64,000 nt of DNA from Anopheles merus (lineage: Eukaryota > Arthropoda > Insecta > Diptera > Culicidae): positions 2,658,501-2,722,500 of the forward strand of contig NC_054083.1 in the NCBI RefSeq assembly GCF_017562075.2, given 5' to 3'. The notes below the pieces were generated by a model that searched no databases, was not told the DNA's origin, and saw only the letters and a list, made by a program, of their open reading frames with translations. Within the stretch, counting starts at the first letter, position 1; every line of letters starts with the position of its first letter. The position numbers and the translations under genes are program-made. Positions 31,654 through 43,164 of the stretch are shown in pieces.

Positions 31654-33981
31654 ATGTTATCAAAACGTATAAAAAAAAGTGGCCAGTTGTATAGAGCTCG
31701 CGACCGGGTAGAACGAGTAAGACGCATTAATGGTGACCAATACAATCAACTACTGCATACAACTACAGCTAGACCATCTGAAGGTATCGAATATGGAATT
31801 TCTTAAAATGGTGGACTGTGATGCATTATGAATGATGATTCTTTTTCGTGACAGGTTTATGGCATTAATGCAAGTATTTTTGTTTCAGATAAATTTCATA
31901 AAGTGTCCGTGCGTGTTGCTGATCGATCTGTTTACGACAATACCCTTACATATGATAATGTGTCCGACGCTATTTGTGAAAGTACTGGAAGTAAACATGA
32001 CAGCAATATTTCAGAATCTAATACTTCTTCGAATAACAATGATGATATGTTCAGTGATGTAGAAAGCATGTCTGATGATGAAACAGGATTGGATAAACAT
32101 TCTGATGACGATGCAATGTTGGATGAGCCTGATTTTGATAAAATGGACACGAGTGATTGTTTGAAATATTGGGCATTGAGCACCAAACAAACCCATTATT
32201 CAATGAATATGCTGTTAAAAATATTGAGGAAAAAAATGAACATGTGTCTACCAAAGGATGCTAGAACTTTCCTGAAAACAAATAGAAATGGACCAGAAAT
32301 ATCAAAAATTGGAGATGGTCTGTTTTGGTATCGCGGTGTTAAAGAGGGCCTCACCAAGCATTTGCGGTAAGATGCATATTGTTAAAACATTTTCCAATGA
32401 TTCATCAGTTTTGTTAAGGTGCCAAGCACTCTTTCGCTGAACATCTTTATAGATGGACTACCACTAAGTAAAAGCAGTCCAACGCAGTTCTGGCCTATAT
32501 TGGCAAATATTTATGAAATGCCTCAACTATCGCCATTTACTATAGCAATTTATGCCGGAAGATCAAAGCCAAATGATCTGGATAAATATCTGAAGCAATT
32601 AGTGTCAGAATTAAATACCCTTATTGATGGAGGAACAATTATTAACCAGACAAAAATAGCAATTCGAGTGCGAGCCGTCATAGCAGATACTCCTGCTAGA
32701 TCGTTTATCAAAGGTAGTGTAGCAAAATAATTTTAAACTATTCAATTGTTAAGTTACTAATTTTATCGTTTCGACAATTCAGGTGTAGCGAATTTTAATT
32801 CTGCCGATGGATGTCTCAAATGCACATGCGAAGCAGAATTTAATGAGGATGGTAGGTGCATGGTTTATAAAGGAGTTAACGCCCCTCCAAGAACTGATAA
32901 AGGTTTTAGAGGTGAAGAATATGGAAACCATCACAAATGTAGGTCACCATTCATTGATTTGAAAAAATTTGACATTGTTAAAGGCATACCAGTAGCAGAT
33001 ATTCTTCACTTAATACATTATGGTATGATGCGCCGTTTTGTTTTAGGATGGAGGGATGGAAAATTAGGATTGAAAACCAAGTGGTCAGCCCAACTTGCGG
33101 AAGAAATATCTTCTTTGCTAGTCAAAATTCGACTTCCAGTAGAAATACATAGGTCATTTCGAGGAGTTGATATGGCGCGTTTTTGGAAAGCAACGGAGTA
33201 TGGAAGTTTCCTCCATTACGCCAGCATTGTAATTTTGAAAGATCGAATGTCTGAAATGTATTTCGAACATTTCAAACTGTTTTTTTGTGCAATTACATTG
33301 ATGTCGTCAAAAGCATACATAAATAATTGGAAAATGGCAGGAGAAATGCTAAATAGATTTGTAATCGATTTCGAAGCTCTTTACGGGGAAAGATATTTAA
33401 CAAGTAATATTCACAATTTGCAACATATATGCGAGGAGGTTTTGAAGTTTGGTCCGTTGTATTCCTTTTCTACATATCCGTTTGAAAATCATCTTCAGAT
33501 ATTAAAAGCTTTAATGAGGTCAGGTTACAATGAAATTCAACAAGTTTTCAAAAGGTTATCAGAGTTAGAGGAGTTTCATATACCAACTTCGTTTGCTTCG
33601 AAAAAAGTGTCTAAGCCAAGCATATTTGTGCAGAAGAATGGAAAGATAGTTTTAAAATTACTAGATTACATATTACGTAACGATGAATGCAACTCATGGT
33701 TTTTAACCAAAGAAAATTGTATTGCAAAATTTTCAAATGCAGCACAAGTTGGAAATTCGATTCAAGTATGCGGAAGAATGCTCAACAACAAGTCCGATTT
33801 TTTCAGATCACCATTTCCATCAAGTGTTTTAAATATTTACAAGGGATTCTCAAATGATTTATCGTTGAATGATATCCAGTTGAGTGTGAGTGACATAAAA
33901 TGCAAGCTTGTTGCAGTAAATTTAGATCCACTTTCGGAAACAGTTTTTATTCCATTAATTCATTCTCTTAGCATTTCTTAA
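31654..33981 (+). CDS. TNP2/DUF4218-type transposase, transposon copy 3, intact
   Basis: Four exons (31654-31783, 31889-32366, 32409-32713, 32783-33981) with GT/AG borders give 703 codons in one frame. Exon 1 is basic (KKSGQLYRARDRVERVRR), perhaps DNA-binding or nuclear localising. Residues about 55-135 are acidic. CLKYWALSTKQTHYSMNML is near 150. FIDGLPLSKSS...FWPI holds Asp ~218. CxxC is at 315/318. ADILHLIHYG holds Asp ~377, in the place of the TNP2 DVMHIEKN motif. NIHNLQH gives HxxxH at 515/519, and YPFE gives Glu ~539, in the place of the DUF4218 YPFER motif. The D-D-E reading and the CACTA (CMC superfamily) assignment come from motif resemblance. The enzyme should cut and paste elements with CCCAARTAGC ends. 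The C-terminus has CKLVAVNLDPLSETVFIPL. Confidence 0.85.
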
Positions 33982-34162
33982 CTTCAAAAACTCTCATTCT
34001 TTGAATATATCATAATTGATTCTTTAAGTTCTTTGAAAAATCACTGCCAGAAATAAACATAAGTTCGATTAAGTGTAAGAGTTGTTTAGTATGTTGCGTT
34101 AATCAGTATGGACGCAGTATGCAGTATAGAGGGAATTCAAGCAATATTAACGGTTTTTTTTT

Positions 34163-35203
34163 TTAATTTTTTTCAGTCTGCCTCTTATGGTTGGTAGGTT
34201 TACGCACTCCTTGAATATTCAATCGTTGTTTTGCTTGCTTCAATTTACGTTGAAAAAATTTTGATAGCATATTTTCGCTAACCTTATGAAATTTAGTGCT
34301 TCCAATAGTCTGAAACAAATTCATCAAATTTCTCAACAGTCTAATTTCAAACTTAGTGCAACCTTTCCCTATACCTGTCCAACTACATTCTACCAATAGT
34401 GTTTTTTCGAAAATTAAATCAAGGGCTTCCAGCATCCTATTTTCCGCATCCGTATCTATGATTTTAGATTTCAGCCAATCCAACACCTGTTGAAAATAAT
34501 CTGTTTCTCCTAATCTTTCATCGCACTGCATTAGATCTTTCTTATTAGTTAGACGATTGAATTCAAATTCTAATATATTACTTCCGTTTACTTCCACAGC
34601 TTGGGCTGTTGTGTTAAGCAGCATTTCATTTTGGCGTTCTATTATGCTCATCTTTTTCAAAATTTTTTGTTGCCCTTTTTGAAGATCTTCATATGCTTCT
34701 TTCTGGAACTTTACTAATGCTTCGAAACATGGACAATGAGAACATTTCGAATTTTCTTCAGGAACATTTTCATTTTCTAGGTGATCGTTTAAGTATTCCT
34801 CATGAAAATTAGATGTGTCGAGATCGTAGTTTACAGTTTCCATAGCATCGTTTTCTAAAACGCGCTGTGCGAATATTTGCTCATAATTTCCAATTGTTAT
34901 ATGCTGTGTTGTGCCTTGTTCCATATAATCGGTTGATGATTCGTCAGACATTTCAGCTAAAATTTTCGTCCCAGTCTCGTAAGACGAAATGTTTGATCTT
35001 TTTACACAGCATTCTTGTCTTGTCCATCCACTTTCAGGAACACTGTTAGCATTTCGCACCAGTTTGGATGCCAATTTTCCGGGAATATTGGGCCATAACA
35101 AGTAATATTTTCCACTACTAGTTCCCTGCACCCATCCATCAGGCACAAGACATAATTCTCCATATCCCTTAGGGCCTAAGGTCTCCACAATGGAAAATCC
35201 CAT
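34163..35203 (-). CDS. DUF4806-domain coiled-coil protein, transposon copy 3
   Basis: The frame is 346 codons and intact. The N-terminal module FSIVET...VPDGWVQG...YLLWPN matches copy 2. A Cys-rich SKCSHCPCFEAL is at residues about 149-160. A coiled coil (about 165-200, KFQKEAYEDLQKGQQKILKK) is followed by DUF4806 (about 212-325) with the same CSWTGIGKG core as copy 2. A 64-bp leader intron (35277-35214) precedes the start codon. It has the CxxC(x)C cluster that copy 2 lacks. It converges on the transposase gene and probably works with it. Function is inferred from context only. Confidence 0.85.
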   Translation of the reverse strand: MGFSIVETLGPKGYGELCLVPDGWVQGTSSGKYYLLWPNIPGKLASKLVRNANSVPESGWTRQECCVKRSNISSYETGTKILAEMSDESSTDYMEQGTTQHITIGNYEQIFAQRVLENDAMETVNYDLDTSNFHEEYLNDHLENENVPEENSKCSHCPCFEALVKFQKEAYEDLQKGQQKILKKMSIIERQNEMLLNTTAQAVEVNGSNILEFEFNRLTNKKDLMQCDERLGETDYFQQVLDWLKSKIIDTDAENRMLEALDLIFEKTLLVECSWTGIGKGCTKFEIRLLRNLMNLFQTIGSTKFHKVSENMLSKFFQRKLKQAKQRLNIQGVRKPTNHKRQTEKN

Positions 35204-35784
35204 TGTTATGATCCTTTAATAGTGAAAAATGAACAATTACTTTAAAACTAAATTATATGTCTTACTTTAAATATTACCTTACACAGGACACTAGGTTATC
35301 AGCTGACCAAGAGCAAATTTAAGCACAATACCTGCAGAATTGCAAAATACGCAGTGCTTGTGATATTCAGCCTCATACAATTGAAAAATAAAAAACTTGC
35401 TCCTCTGACTTATTGTTTTATTCTGTGAGAACAATGCATGCAATGTACCAAATTTTCCACGAATTCTTTATACTCGAACGATTCAGTTCGAGGGCAAAAA
35501 AGGAAGCTCGAGGAGGTTGTGGGTATGAGAAGCAGGCAATAAAGTAATGGAGCAGGATAGGCATATATTCCATCCTTTTCGTAGTTTCGTTAAATTTGAT
35601 CATTTTCGTTAAAAAATGCCGACGCCATTTTGAATTTTAACGAAAAAATGAACGAAAATCGACGAAGAAAAGATGACGTTACGCAGTAATTTAAGCCCTG
35701 GAATTACTGCTGTATGGAAAGCTAAAAGTAATACTTTTAGGCATACTTTTAACGGTTTATTAACAGGATTGTGCTACTTGGGTA

Positions 35785-38598
35785 GTAGTGGCGCATTCTG
35801 GTCAGCTAGTAGCACAAGTGATCCTACTTTAATCACCTTCCACTTCAGCCATTTCGATCGATTCTGCAGCTCCGGCAGATACTTGGCGGTCCATCGTTTC
35901 CAGAAGTGTTGCAGCATGGACTGCACTAACTGCCATCGTGAGAGATGATTTCCTTCAAGGTAGAGTAGTCAGGTTCAGGAACCGTCTGCATATCACGTCC
36001 GATCAGAAAATGTGGAGGCGTGATCGCAGTGTAGTCGGATGGGTCATTTGAACTCGGTACCAAGGGACGAGAGTTTAGTACCGCTTCTATCTGGGTCAAT
36101 GTCGTGTAAAGCTCCTCGTAAGACAGCTTCCTATCGCCAACAATACGTTTTCGGTGGTATTTGACATGCTTCACACCAGCCTCCCAAATGCCGCCAAAGT
36201 GTGGGCTTCGTGGTGGTATGAACGACCAGTCAATGCCCTTGTCGACGCAATAGTTGGTGATCTTTTTCATAGCGCAATCGTTCTGGAACATACGCCAAAG
36301 TTCATGTAGCTCGGTTTTAGCACCGACAAAATTAGTTGCGTTGTCAGAGCGTATCGTTTTTGGGCATCCACGTCGACTGATGAACCGTCTGAAACTCGCA
36401 AGAAAGGCGTCTGTAGTCAAGTCTGAAACCAATTCCAAGTGAACCGCCCGAGTCTGCAAAAACACAAACAAGCACACGTACGCCTTAGTGATTTGCGGTT
36501 TGCGAGAAGTCGTTGATTTTATCCAGAAGGGACCGGCGCAGTCCACACCGGTATTCGAAAAGACGGGGGCTGGCTGGACGCGATACGACGGTAGGTCACC
36601 CATCAGTTGCGTCGTCTTCAACGGGTTTGCCTTGAAACACACGATGCACTTCCGTACCACCTTTCGAATTGTATTCTTCACATTCAGTGGCCAGTACCGT
36701 TGACGTACAACTGCAAGCAAACCTCTTTGCCCGATGTGTAGTTCGCGAACGAGAGCTTCAGTGATTGGATGCTTAGCCGGCAACAGCATCTGATGTCGAC
36801 TGTCGTAAGGTATGAAGGCTCGCTTGATTCTGCCTCCAACTCGTATGATCCCATCGTCAGGATCCAAAAACGCTTGTAGTCCATTAAGTCGATGTTTTGT
36901 ATTCGCACCGTCCATAAGTGCGATGATTTCGGGCTGGAAAGTCTCGCGTTGATCCAGCCGTACTATTAAGAGCGTCGCTGTACGCACTTCCTTCGCTGTC
37001 AGTCGGCCCTTTACCACCTCCCCTTTGCGTGACTTGATGAACCTAGCTAGTCGCACCAAGTAGGCCATACTCCTTACAATCTGTGTGTAACTGCTCAACC
37101 TGTCAAAGACCGGAAAACGTTCGATCGGAACAGTCATGGCTAAAGCCACTCCTGCTCGCATTTCCGGTAGCTCATTATCCGGAATTTCCACTTCGTCCTC
37201 ATCCTCGATGAGTTGCTGTGTTGGTTGGGGCCGCCACCAAATAGTTGAACCAATCAATTTCCTCGGTGTAACTCCACGTGAAATCAAATCGGCCGGGTTC
37301 TCATGTGTGGAAATGTAATGCCAGTGGAAGGATTGGCTAAGCTGCTGGATCTCGCTTACCCGATTTGATACGTATGTCTGCAGTAGTTCTGGCGTTTTCT
37401 TGACCCAAGCTAAGACGATTTTTGAGTCGCTCCAAAGATGTATTGATTCAAACTTAAGCTCCGTAGCGTTCAGGAACTTCACGATCATTCGAGCCAGTAA
37501 CAGTGCCGCTAACAGTTCGGCTCGAGGGGTCGTGATGGCCTTCTCCTTCGGACTTCGTTTTCTCGGTAGGATCCGAGACTTGCTGCAAACAAGCTGCATC
37601 TTGGACTCCTCGTCGATGAAAGTGCCCTGCACGTACAAGCAGGCACCGTAGGCTTGGTCGGATGCGTCAGCGAACCCTTGTAGTCTCAGCTGGAACACAT
37701 CCTTCCAGGAAATCCATCTCGGAACTCGGATTTCCCTCAGTGATGTCATCTCGGTCCGAAAGTTTCGTCACTTCTCGTCGATTTCGGTTGGGATGGAGTC
37801 GTCCCAATCGATTTGTAGTTCACCTACTTCTCGCAAGATCAGCTTCGCGTAGGTGATTACTGGGCCAAAGAATCCAAGTGGGTCGACGATTTTGGCCAGT
37901 TGACTCAGAAGTTTCCTTCGAGTCATTCCTTCTGGGTTGTCAAAGTCAGGAACGGACACCGAGAACCAGTCCTCCAACGGGTTCCATGTCACGCCCAGTG
38001 TCTTAACGATGGTCTTCGAGGTGTCGTCCGTAACCTCGAAAGTGTCTCCTCGTTGTTCTTCAGCTACACCTAAAACGATATCTGAATGGTTGGCGCACCA
38101 CTTGTGAGCGCTGAAGCAGGCTTTCGCTAGTAGTCCAGTCACATCTCACTGTAGTTGGCAAGCCTCAGCAAGGGTATCGGCACCAGTCAGGATCCATGTA
38201 TGTCTCCCTATTGACCACCTCTGCGGCCCTTGGGAACTCATCGTGATGATCTTCTGCAGCTTGCTTCAGAGCCATGGTTGCTTGAAACGGGGAAGGTCCC
38301 AAGCCATACGTAACTGTCAGCAGCTCTCGCACCGTAAGTGGGTCGTTCCGATTGTACCTCCAAAAGATTCGCTGGTACCTTGTGTCATCCGGATGGACCA
38401 CCACTTGACGAAACATCTTCGGAATGTCGAGTGTGAAAACGTACTGAAATCCTCTGAAACGAAGCAAAATTTAGTAAGATCGTTCTGAACCGTCGGTCCA
38501 GTCATCAAAACGTCGTTGATCGAGACGCCGGTTGACGTCTTCGCTGATCCATCAAACACGACTCGCAGCTTGGTTGTCGTGCTCGTAGGCCGCAGCAC
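35785..38598 (-). pseudogene. BEL element B pol: RT fragments, RNase H and integrase
   Basis: RT pieces lie at 38598-38165 in two overlapping frames (VFDGSAKTSTGVSIND; LDIPKMFRQVVVHPDD; the YMDD region is disrupted) and at 38142-37768. A long frame, 37749-35926, carries RNase H (ITTPRAELLAALLLARM; DSKIVLAW), an H2C2 zinc region (HIGQRG...CIVCF) and the integrase core with GVDCAGPF, TIRSDNATNFVG and WSFIPPRSPHFGGIWEAGVK. It stops early at 35926 relative to the C-terminus at 30468-30639. It is inactive. Confidence 0.88.
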
Positions 38599-38752
38599 GC
38601 AGTGGTGCGGTAGATAAAAAACCGATCCTGGGTCCGGGGGGGACTACATACCGTCCCTCCTTAGTTCGCTCGTGTGTGCGCCGGAAGTGTTCCAGGCACG
38701 CTTCGTCATCCGCCTTCGGGTAAGGGCGGAGCTCGTCGCAGGATTCTACCTT

Positions 38753-39917
38753 TTAGAAGTTCCTCAGCAGTTCGATGAGCGGCTCATCGTCAACAGTTTG
38801 GCAAAGTGTACGCGCAACGACCGTCGTGTCGCTCGCGATCACACCTCCAGCGATCCAACCCAGCTTTGTGTATCGCAGCGCAGGTCGGTTCGGGCCGAGT
38901 TCACATCGGCCGTCAAGCATCAAGTTCCAAAAACTTCCAGCGCCAATCAGCATATCGACAGGTCCTCTTCTGTTGAAGGTAGGGTCGGCCAGCACCTGTT
39001 CGCTCGAGATGGGCCACTGTGATATGTCGAAAGACTTCGTCGGAAGTTCCCCAGTGATTCGTGGTGTCACTAGAAAGTCTAACTCAGCTGTAAAGTCACT
39101 GGCACGAGACCTGATCGTCGTGCGCAGTTTACGGCAAAGGCGAGTTCTATTGCCGTTCAGACCACTGACCGTGACGTCGGCGGGTTTTGTCTTAAGGGAG
39201 AGAAGGTTTGCAAATCGCTCAGTGACGAAGTTCATCTGCGAAGCAGAGTCTACTACCACTCTACAAGGGTAGGGAGAATCGCACAAACCATCCACTAAAA
39301 CAATGGCAGCCGAAAGGACGGTCTGCTTCTCCGGTTCCACGTCACTCGCGCACAGGGTTGTCGGTGTTTCAGCTTGTACGTAGGCTGTTTGGGATTATTC
39401 TATCACTGATTCACTAGATGTCGTTTGACCTACGTTAGTTGCAACCTGACTTGGGGAATCTTCATGGAGTAAGCTATGATGTTTCTTACCGCAACGACGG
39501 CAAGAACTGGATAAACATGATCGCAATTGATGGCCTTTGGAGAGACAATTGAAGCAAAAATTTGTCATTCTGCTCTTTGTCCTGGTCATCGTGCAGCGTT
39601 AACTCGTAGATTTTGTTCTGTATTTCGTTGCACTCACTATAGATGTTTTCTAAAGCCTTTTCCTGGAGTTGAAGGAAACGCACGTTTTTTACGTTGAGGT
39701 TAGGCTGCTCTGCACTGTCACACAAAGCTGCACACACACGACTAAGCTTTCCACACACTGCTTCCCGTTGCTTCTCCAACACTTTCAGCTGTGCCTCCAT
39801 TTCGTCGGAATTGTCTTCTACCTGCTGTTGTTGTGATGATGTTGGTTTCGGTGATGTCGTCCCACGCTTAACTGGTGTTCGTTTTAGCTTTTTCGATCGA
39901 GTAAATGGTGATGGCAT
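38753..39917 (-). pseudogene. BEL element B gag (deleted) and protease
   Basis: The gag start is at 39917, with an N-terminal coiled coil (39900-39590). It is then joined abruptly to the zinc knuckles CFNCLSKGHQLRSC and CRRCGKKHHSLLH (39560-39460). About 1 kb of central gag is absent compared with element A. The protease frame, 39340-38753, contains VVDSASQMNFVT, where BEL proteases have a D[ST]GA-type active site. Confidence 0.8.
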
Positions 39918-40404
39918 CGTTCGTCACACATGCACACACACCATCAACGTGGTATCAAGCCTTTGCACAAGAATCCGCGCCAAGCTAAGCTGTCACACAC
40001 ACACGCGCATACACGTACACGTACATTCGCTTGCTCCGCTGCGCAATTGCACACGAACCGAAACCAAGCTGAACGCACTAACACACATTCACTTGCACCG
40101 GCACGCCATTTGCAACCGCTAAAACCCAAGCCAAACACTTCTCCTTAAAAGAACACTTTTCCCTTCTTGTTGTCTGGAATGCCCTCAGGCTGCTTCCGTC
40201 GAACAGCACTGACCGAAAACACTCGCGTTTACGGATACTGTTCGATCTGTTTGTCAGTAGTAACGCACCAAAAGTCACGTCACTGTAGGGCGTCTAGAGC
40301 CCTTAACACCCGGTCTCGGATGTTCCCATGTACCGACTTTACGCGAGAAAGACAAACCACTTATCACAACACTGGGTAACTTTATCCGGTTCGAAGGACC
40401 ACAA

Positions 40405-40672
40405 TGTTGTATCTCTAGCGGTGGACTGTAACTTGAGGGGGTGGGGTAGTAGGTTTTCTTTCACCATAAATCGGGAGCCCTCACGGACAAGACGATCTTT
40501 CTTCGTTGATGTCGCATGCAAGACTAAAGTTCATTTATTATCACTTCAATGTGTGCGTGTCGCACTCCGAATTCTACTGTCACAAAAAATACAAACCCAA
40601 GCGACAAACCCAATCCCTGTGACATATGTCAGTTTTCCCAAGCAGCAAACGCAATGCGAAACTCGCACAACA
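40405..40672 (-). repeat. 5' LTR of BEL element B
   Basis: It pairs with 30200-30467. The tRNA-primer-like site lies immediately to its left on the + strand map (about 40382-40402). The LTR ends carry TGTTG and CAACA. Confidence 0.92.
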
Positions 40673-40687
40673 ACGATCTATTGGTAG

Positions 40688-43164
40688 TTATCCGGAGGGT
40701 TGAAACACGGGCTCAGGGTTCAACCTAAAACAAACAATACAATTTCGATAAATATGATTTGCCAATGTACGCGCCTTAAGAATCCAATATTCCATCCTGA
40801 GAGAACTAAGTGTTGATGTAGGTCCTCCATGCAACGACATACGATGATAGGCTTCGACGATTGCTCTCGAAAAATTTCCCGTTGCTGGCATTATCCAAGG
40901 ATGCTTTACTGCGTAACAGGCGCTGCCAAGACCTAGGCGGTCACCAACTCGCAGTAGACCATCTTTATCCAAATATGGTCGTAATTTGCGAATTTTCGAA
41001 TACGCAGCAAATATCGAATATGCAGCGAATACGCAGCTGTGATACGCAGCATCTTCCAATATTCTGAGATCCGATCCAAGATCGGATGTTGTTCTGCTTT
41101 CAATACAGTTAGTACTACCTTTCGCCTTTCTGGTACAACGTCTGCAAGTAGGTCGAGGTGGTCTGCATTTTCCCAAAAGTTGTATACGTCTGTAGAATGT
41201 AACCATTTTGGGCCATGGAACCACTCAGCTTTTTCCAATAAATCCTAGGGCAAAGTGCCCCTTGATACGATATCTGCCGGATTTTCCGATCCCTTTACGT
41301 GAAGCCACTGGTGATTTCCACATTCTTCTTGCACAAGAGCGACGCGATTGGCAACATAGGTCGTCCAGGTATAGGAGGGTGACCTTAACCAATGAAGTAC
41401 GACCATCGAGTCCGTCCAGAAGAAAGTGGAGTTTTGTTCAAGTTTCATCGCATTGGTCACCTTTTTCCAGAGTTTTACCGCCATTACTGCACCACATAAC
41501 TCCAGTCTAGCCAAACTAACTCTTTTCAAAGGGGATGGTTTTGATTTGGCAGCCAATAACATCGTTTTTATCTTCCCCACATCATCAACCGATCGTGCAA
41601 ACAAACAAGCTCCATACGCTGCTTCCGATGCATCCGGGAAGCAATGAAATTCAAATATTGAGGCTTCTGTGGCTACGATGTAACGTGGAACCGTTAATTT
41701 CGACAATAACGGTAGCTGTGATTGGAACTTAGTCCATTACTCAGCCAGCTCGATGGGTAAAGGATCATCCCAGCCCTTAGTTGCAATCCATAACTGCTGC
41801 ATGCGAATCTTGGCACAAGAAATGACCGGAGCAATTAATCCTAGGGGGTCAAACAGTCTTGCAACCATAGAATATGCCAAACGCCTTGTTAATGGAGCAG
41901 GTGTCGAAGGAGCCCGTGTTTCAGTGGCCCGTGTTTCTGGAGGAACAGCTTTCATTATCGATGTCTTATTCGAGCACCACTTTTTCAATTCAAAGCCTCC
42001 CTTCCTTAATATTTCAATTAATTCCATTTGCAATTGTAAAGCTTCGTTTTCGCTATTCGCTCCGCCAATAAAATCATCTACATAGAAATTTTCTCGCAGA
42101 GCCCTTTGAGCAAGGGGGTATGTTTCGCCTTCATCAACAGCAAGCTGTAACAATACTTGCGTGGCTAAAAACGATGATGATTTGAGTCCAAACGTAACTC
42201 TCTGTAGTTCGTATGTGCCAATTGGATTTTCTTCGGACGATCGCCAAAGAATGCGCTGAAAAGGGGTCTGATCCGCATGTACCTTTACCTGCAGATACAT
42301 TTTATCTATATCTGCTACCAATGCTACACGATGCATCCGAAAACGCAGCAATAGAACAAATAGGGGATCTTGAACAACCGGTCCTACAAGTAGAGCATCA
42401 TTTAAAGAGAAACCCGATGAAGTTTTAGCAGAACCATCAAATATTGGCCTGATTTTCGTGCTTGTACTGGATGCTTTTAAAACCGGGTGATGTGGAAGAT
42501 AACAGATCGGCTAATGTGTGACCTTTCTTTCTTCTGATATCTTGTTCAGATATCCTCTAGTCATATACTCATCGATGACAGCTTCATAGCCCCTTTTCAA
42601 CTCTGTATCGCGTTTGAATCGCCGCTCGAGTTGCAGGAAACGCTTAAGTGCTGTATCCAGAGAGCCCCCAATCATCTCCTTGAAATTAGTCTTAAATGGA
42701 AGCTTCACTACGTATCTACCTTCTATGTCTCTTGTGTGATACTGCCGAAAATGCTCCTCACAATCACGTTCTTCTTGAGATTGTTTAGTTGAAACAGGTA
42801 ACTCGTCAACTACCAAAAACCGTTCTATCTGTTTGGCAAAATCGTACTCATCGCTGACAGTACACACGCTAGCTTCAGGTATATTACATCGAGGGATGCA
42901 CTGTATTTTACCCATGGTGATTCAACCAAAAACAGTTTTGACTAAAGCTAGTAGTGGTCCTTCGGCCTTTATAATATAAGGTCGGTTTCCTTCGACTGAC
43001 AAAAAATCGACAAAAAATTCCAATCCCAAAAGCAATTCTATCTCTTGCATTTTATCAAAATTTGGATCGGCAAAGTCGAAATCTCTAGGTAAGTTGGTTC
43101 TTATTGCTGCTACGTCTACACTTGGTTGATATCCCGTAATCCTCGGCATCAACACAAAATCCAT
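40688..43164 (-). pseudogene. BEL element A protease-RT-RNase H-integrase N-terminal part
   Basis: Downstream of gag the frames are a protease C-terminal part (43164-42922, LLLGLEFFVDFL), an RT fingers region (42915-42511), RT palm (42351-41737) with the catalytic FYVDDFIGG at about 42096-42070, RNase H (41706-41245, LARLELCGAVMAVKLWKKV; WTDSMVVLHWL) and the zinc-binding part of integrase (41238-40688, with HRMSLHGG and NCIVCF). Several frame breaks and stops separate them. The remainder of the integrase is at 29254-30199. Confidence 0.88.

Larger units (their letters stand above)
30642..35782. mobile_element. Transposon copy 3 (TNP2/DUF4218 + DUF4806), apparently intact
   Basis: The ends CCCAAGTAGC...GCTACTTGGG are flanked by TA (30640-30641, 35783-35784). 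The insertion point is confirmed by the BEL element B pol frame, which continues across the gap. The transposase (+, 31654-33981) and the DUF4806 gene (-, 35203-34163) converge with stops 181 bp apart. No frameshift or stop is visible in either gene. Being inside B, which is inside A, it is the youngest of the three copies. Confidence 0.92.
30200..40672 (-). mobile_element. BEL/Pao LTR retrotransposon B, nested in A
   Basis: The 268-bp LTRs 30200-30467 and 40405-40672 (TGTTGTRTCTC...CGCACAACA) are flanked by ACGAT (30195-30199, 40673-40677). Next to the 5' LTR is a primer-binding-site-like TGGTCCTTCGAACCGGAT on the - strand. The gag gene has lost its middle, and pol is broken in the RT and near the C-terminus. 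Transposon copy 3 (30642-35782) lies in the distal pol region. Confidence 0.93.
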
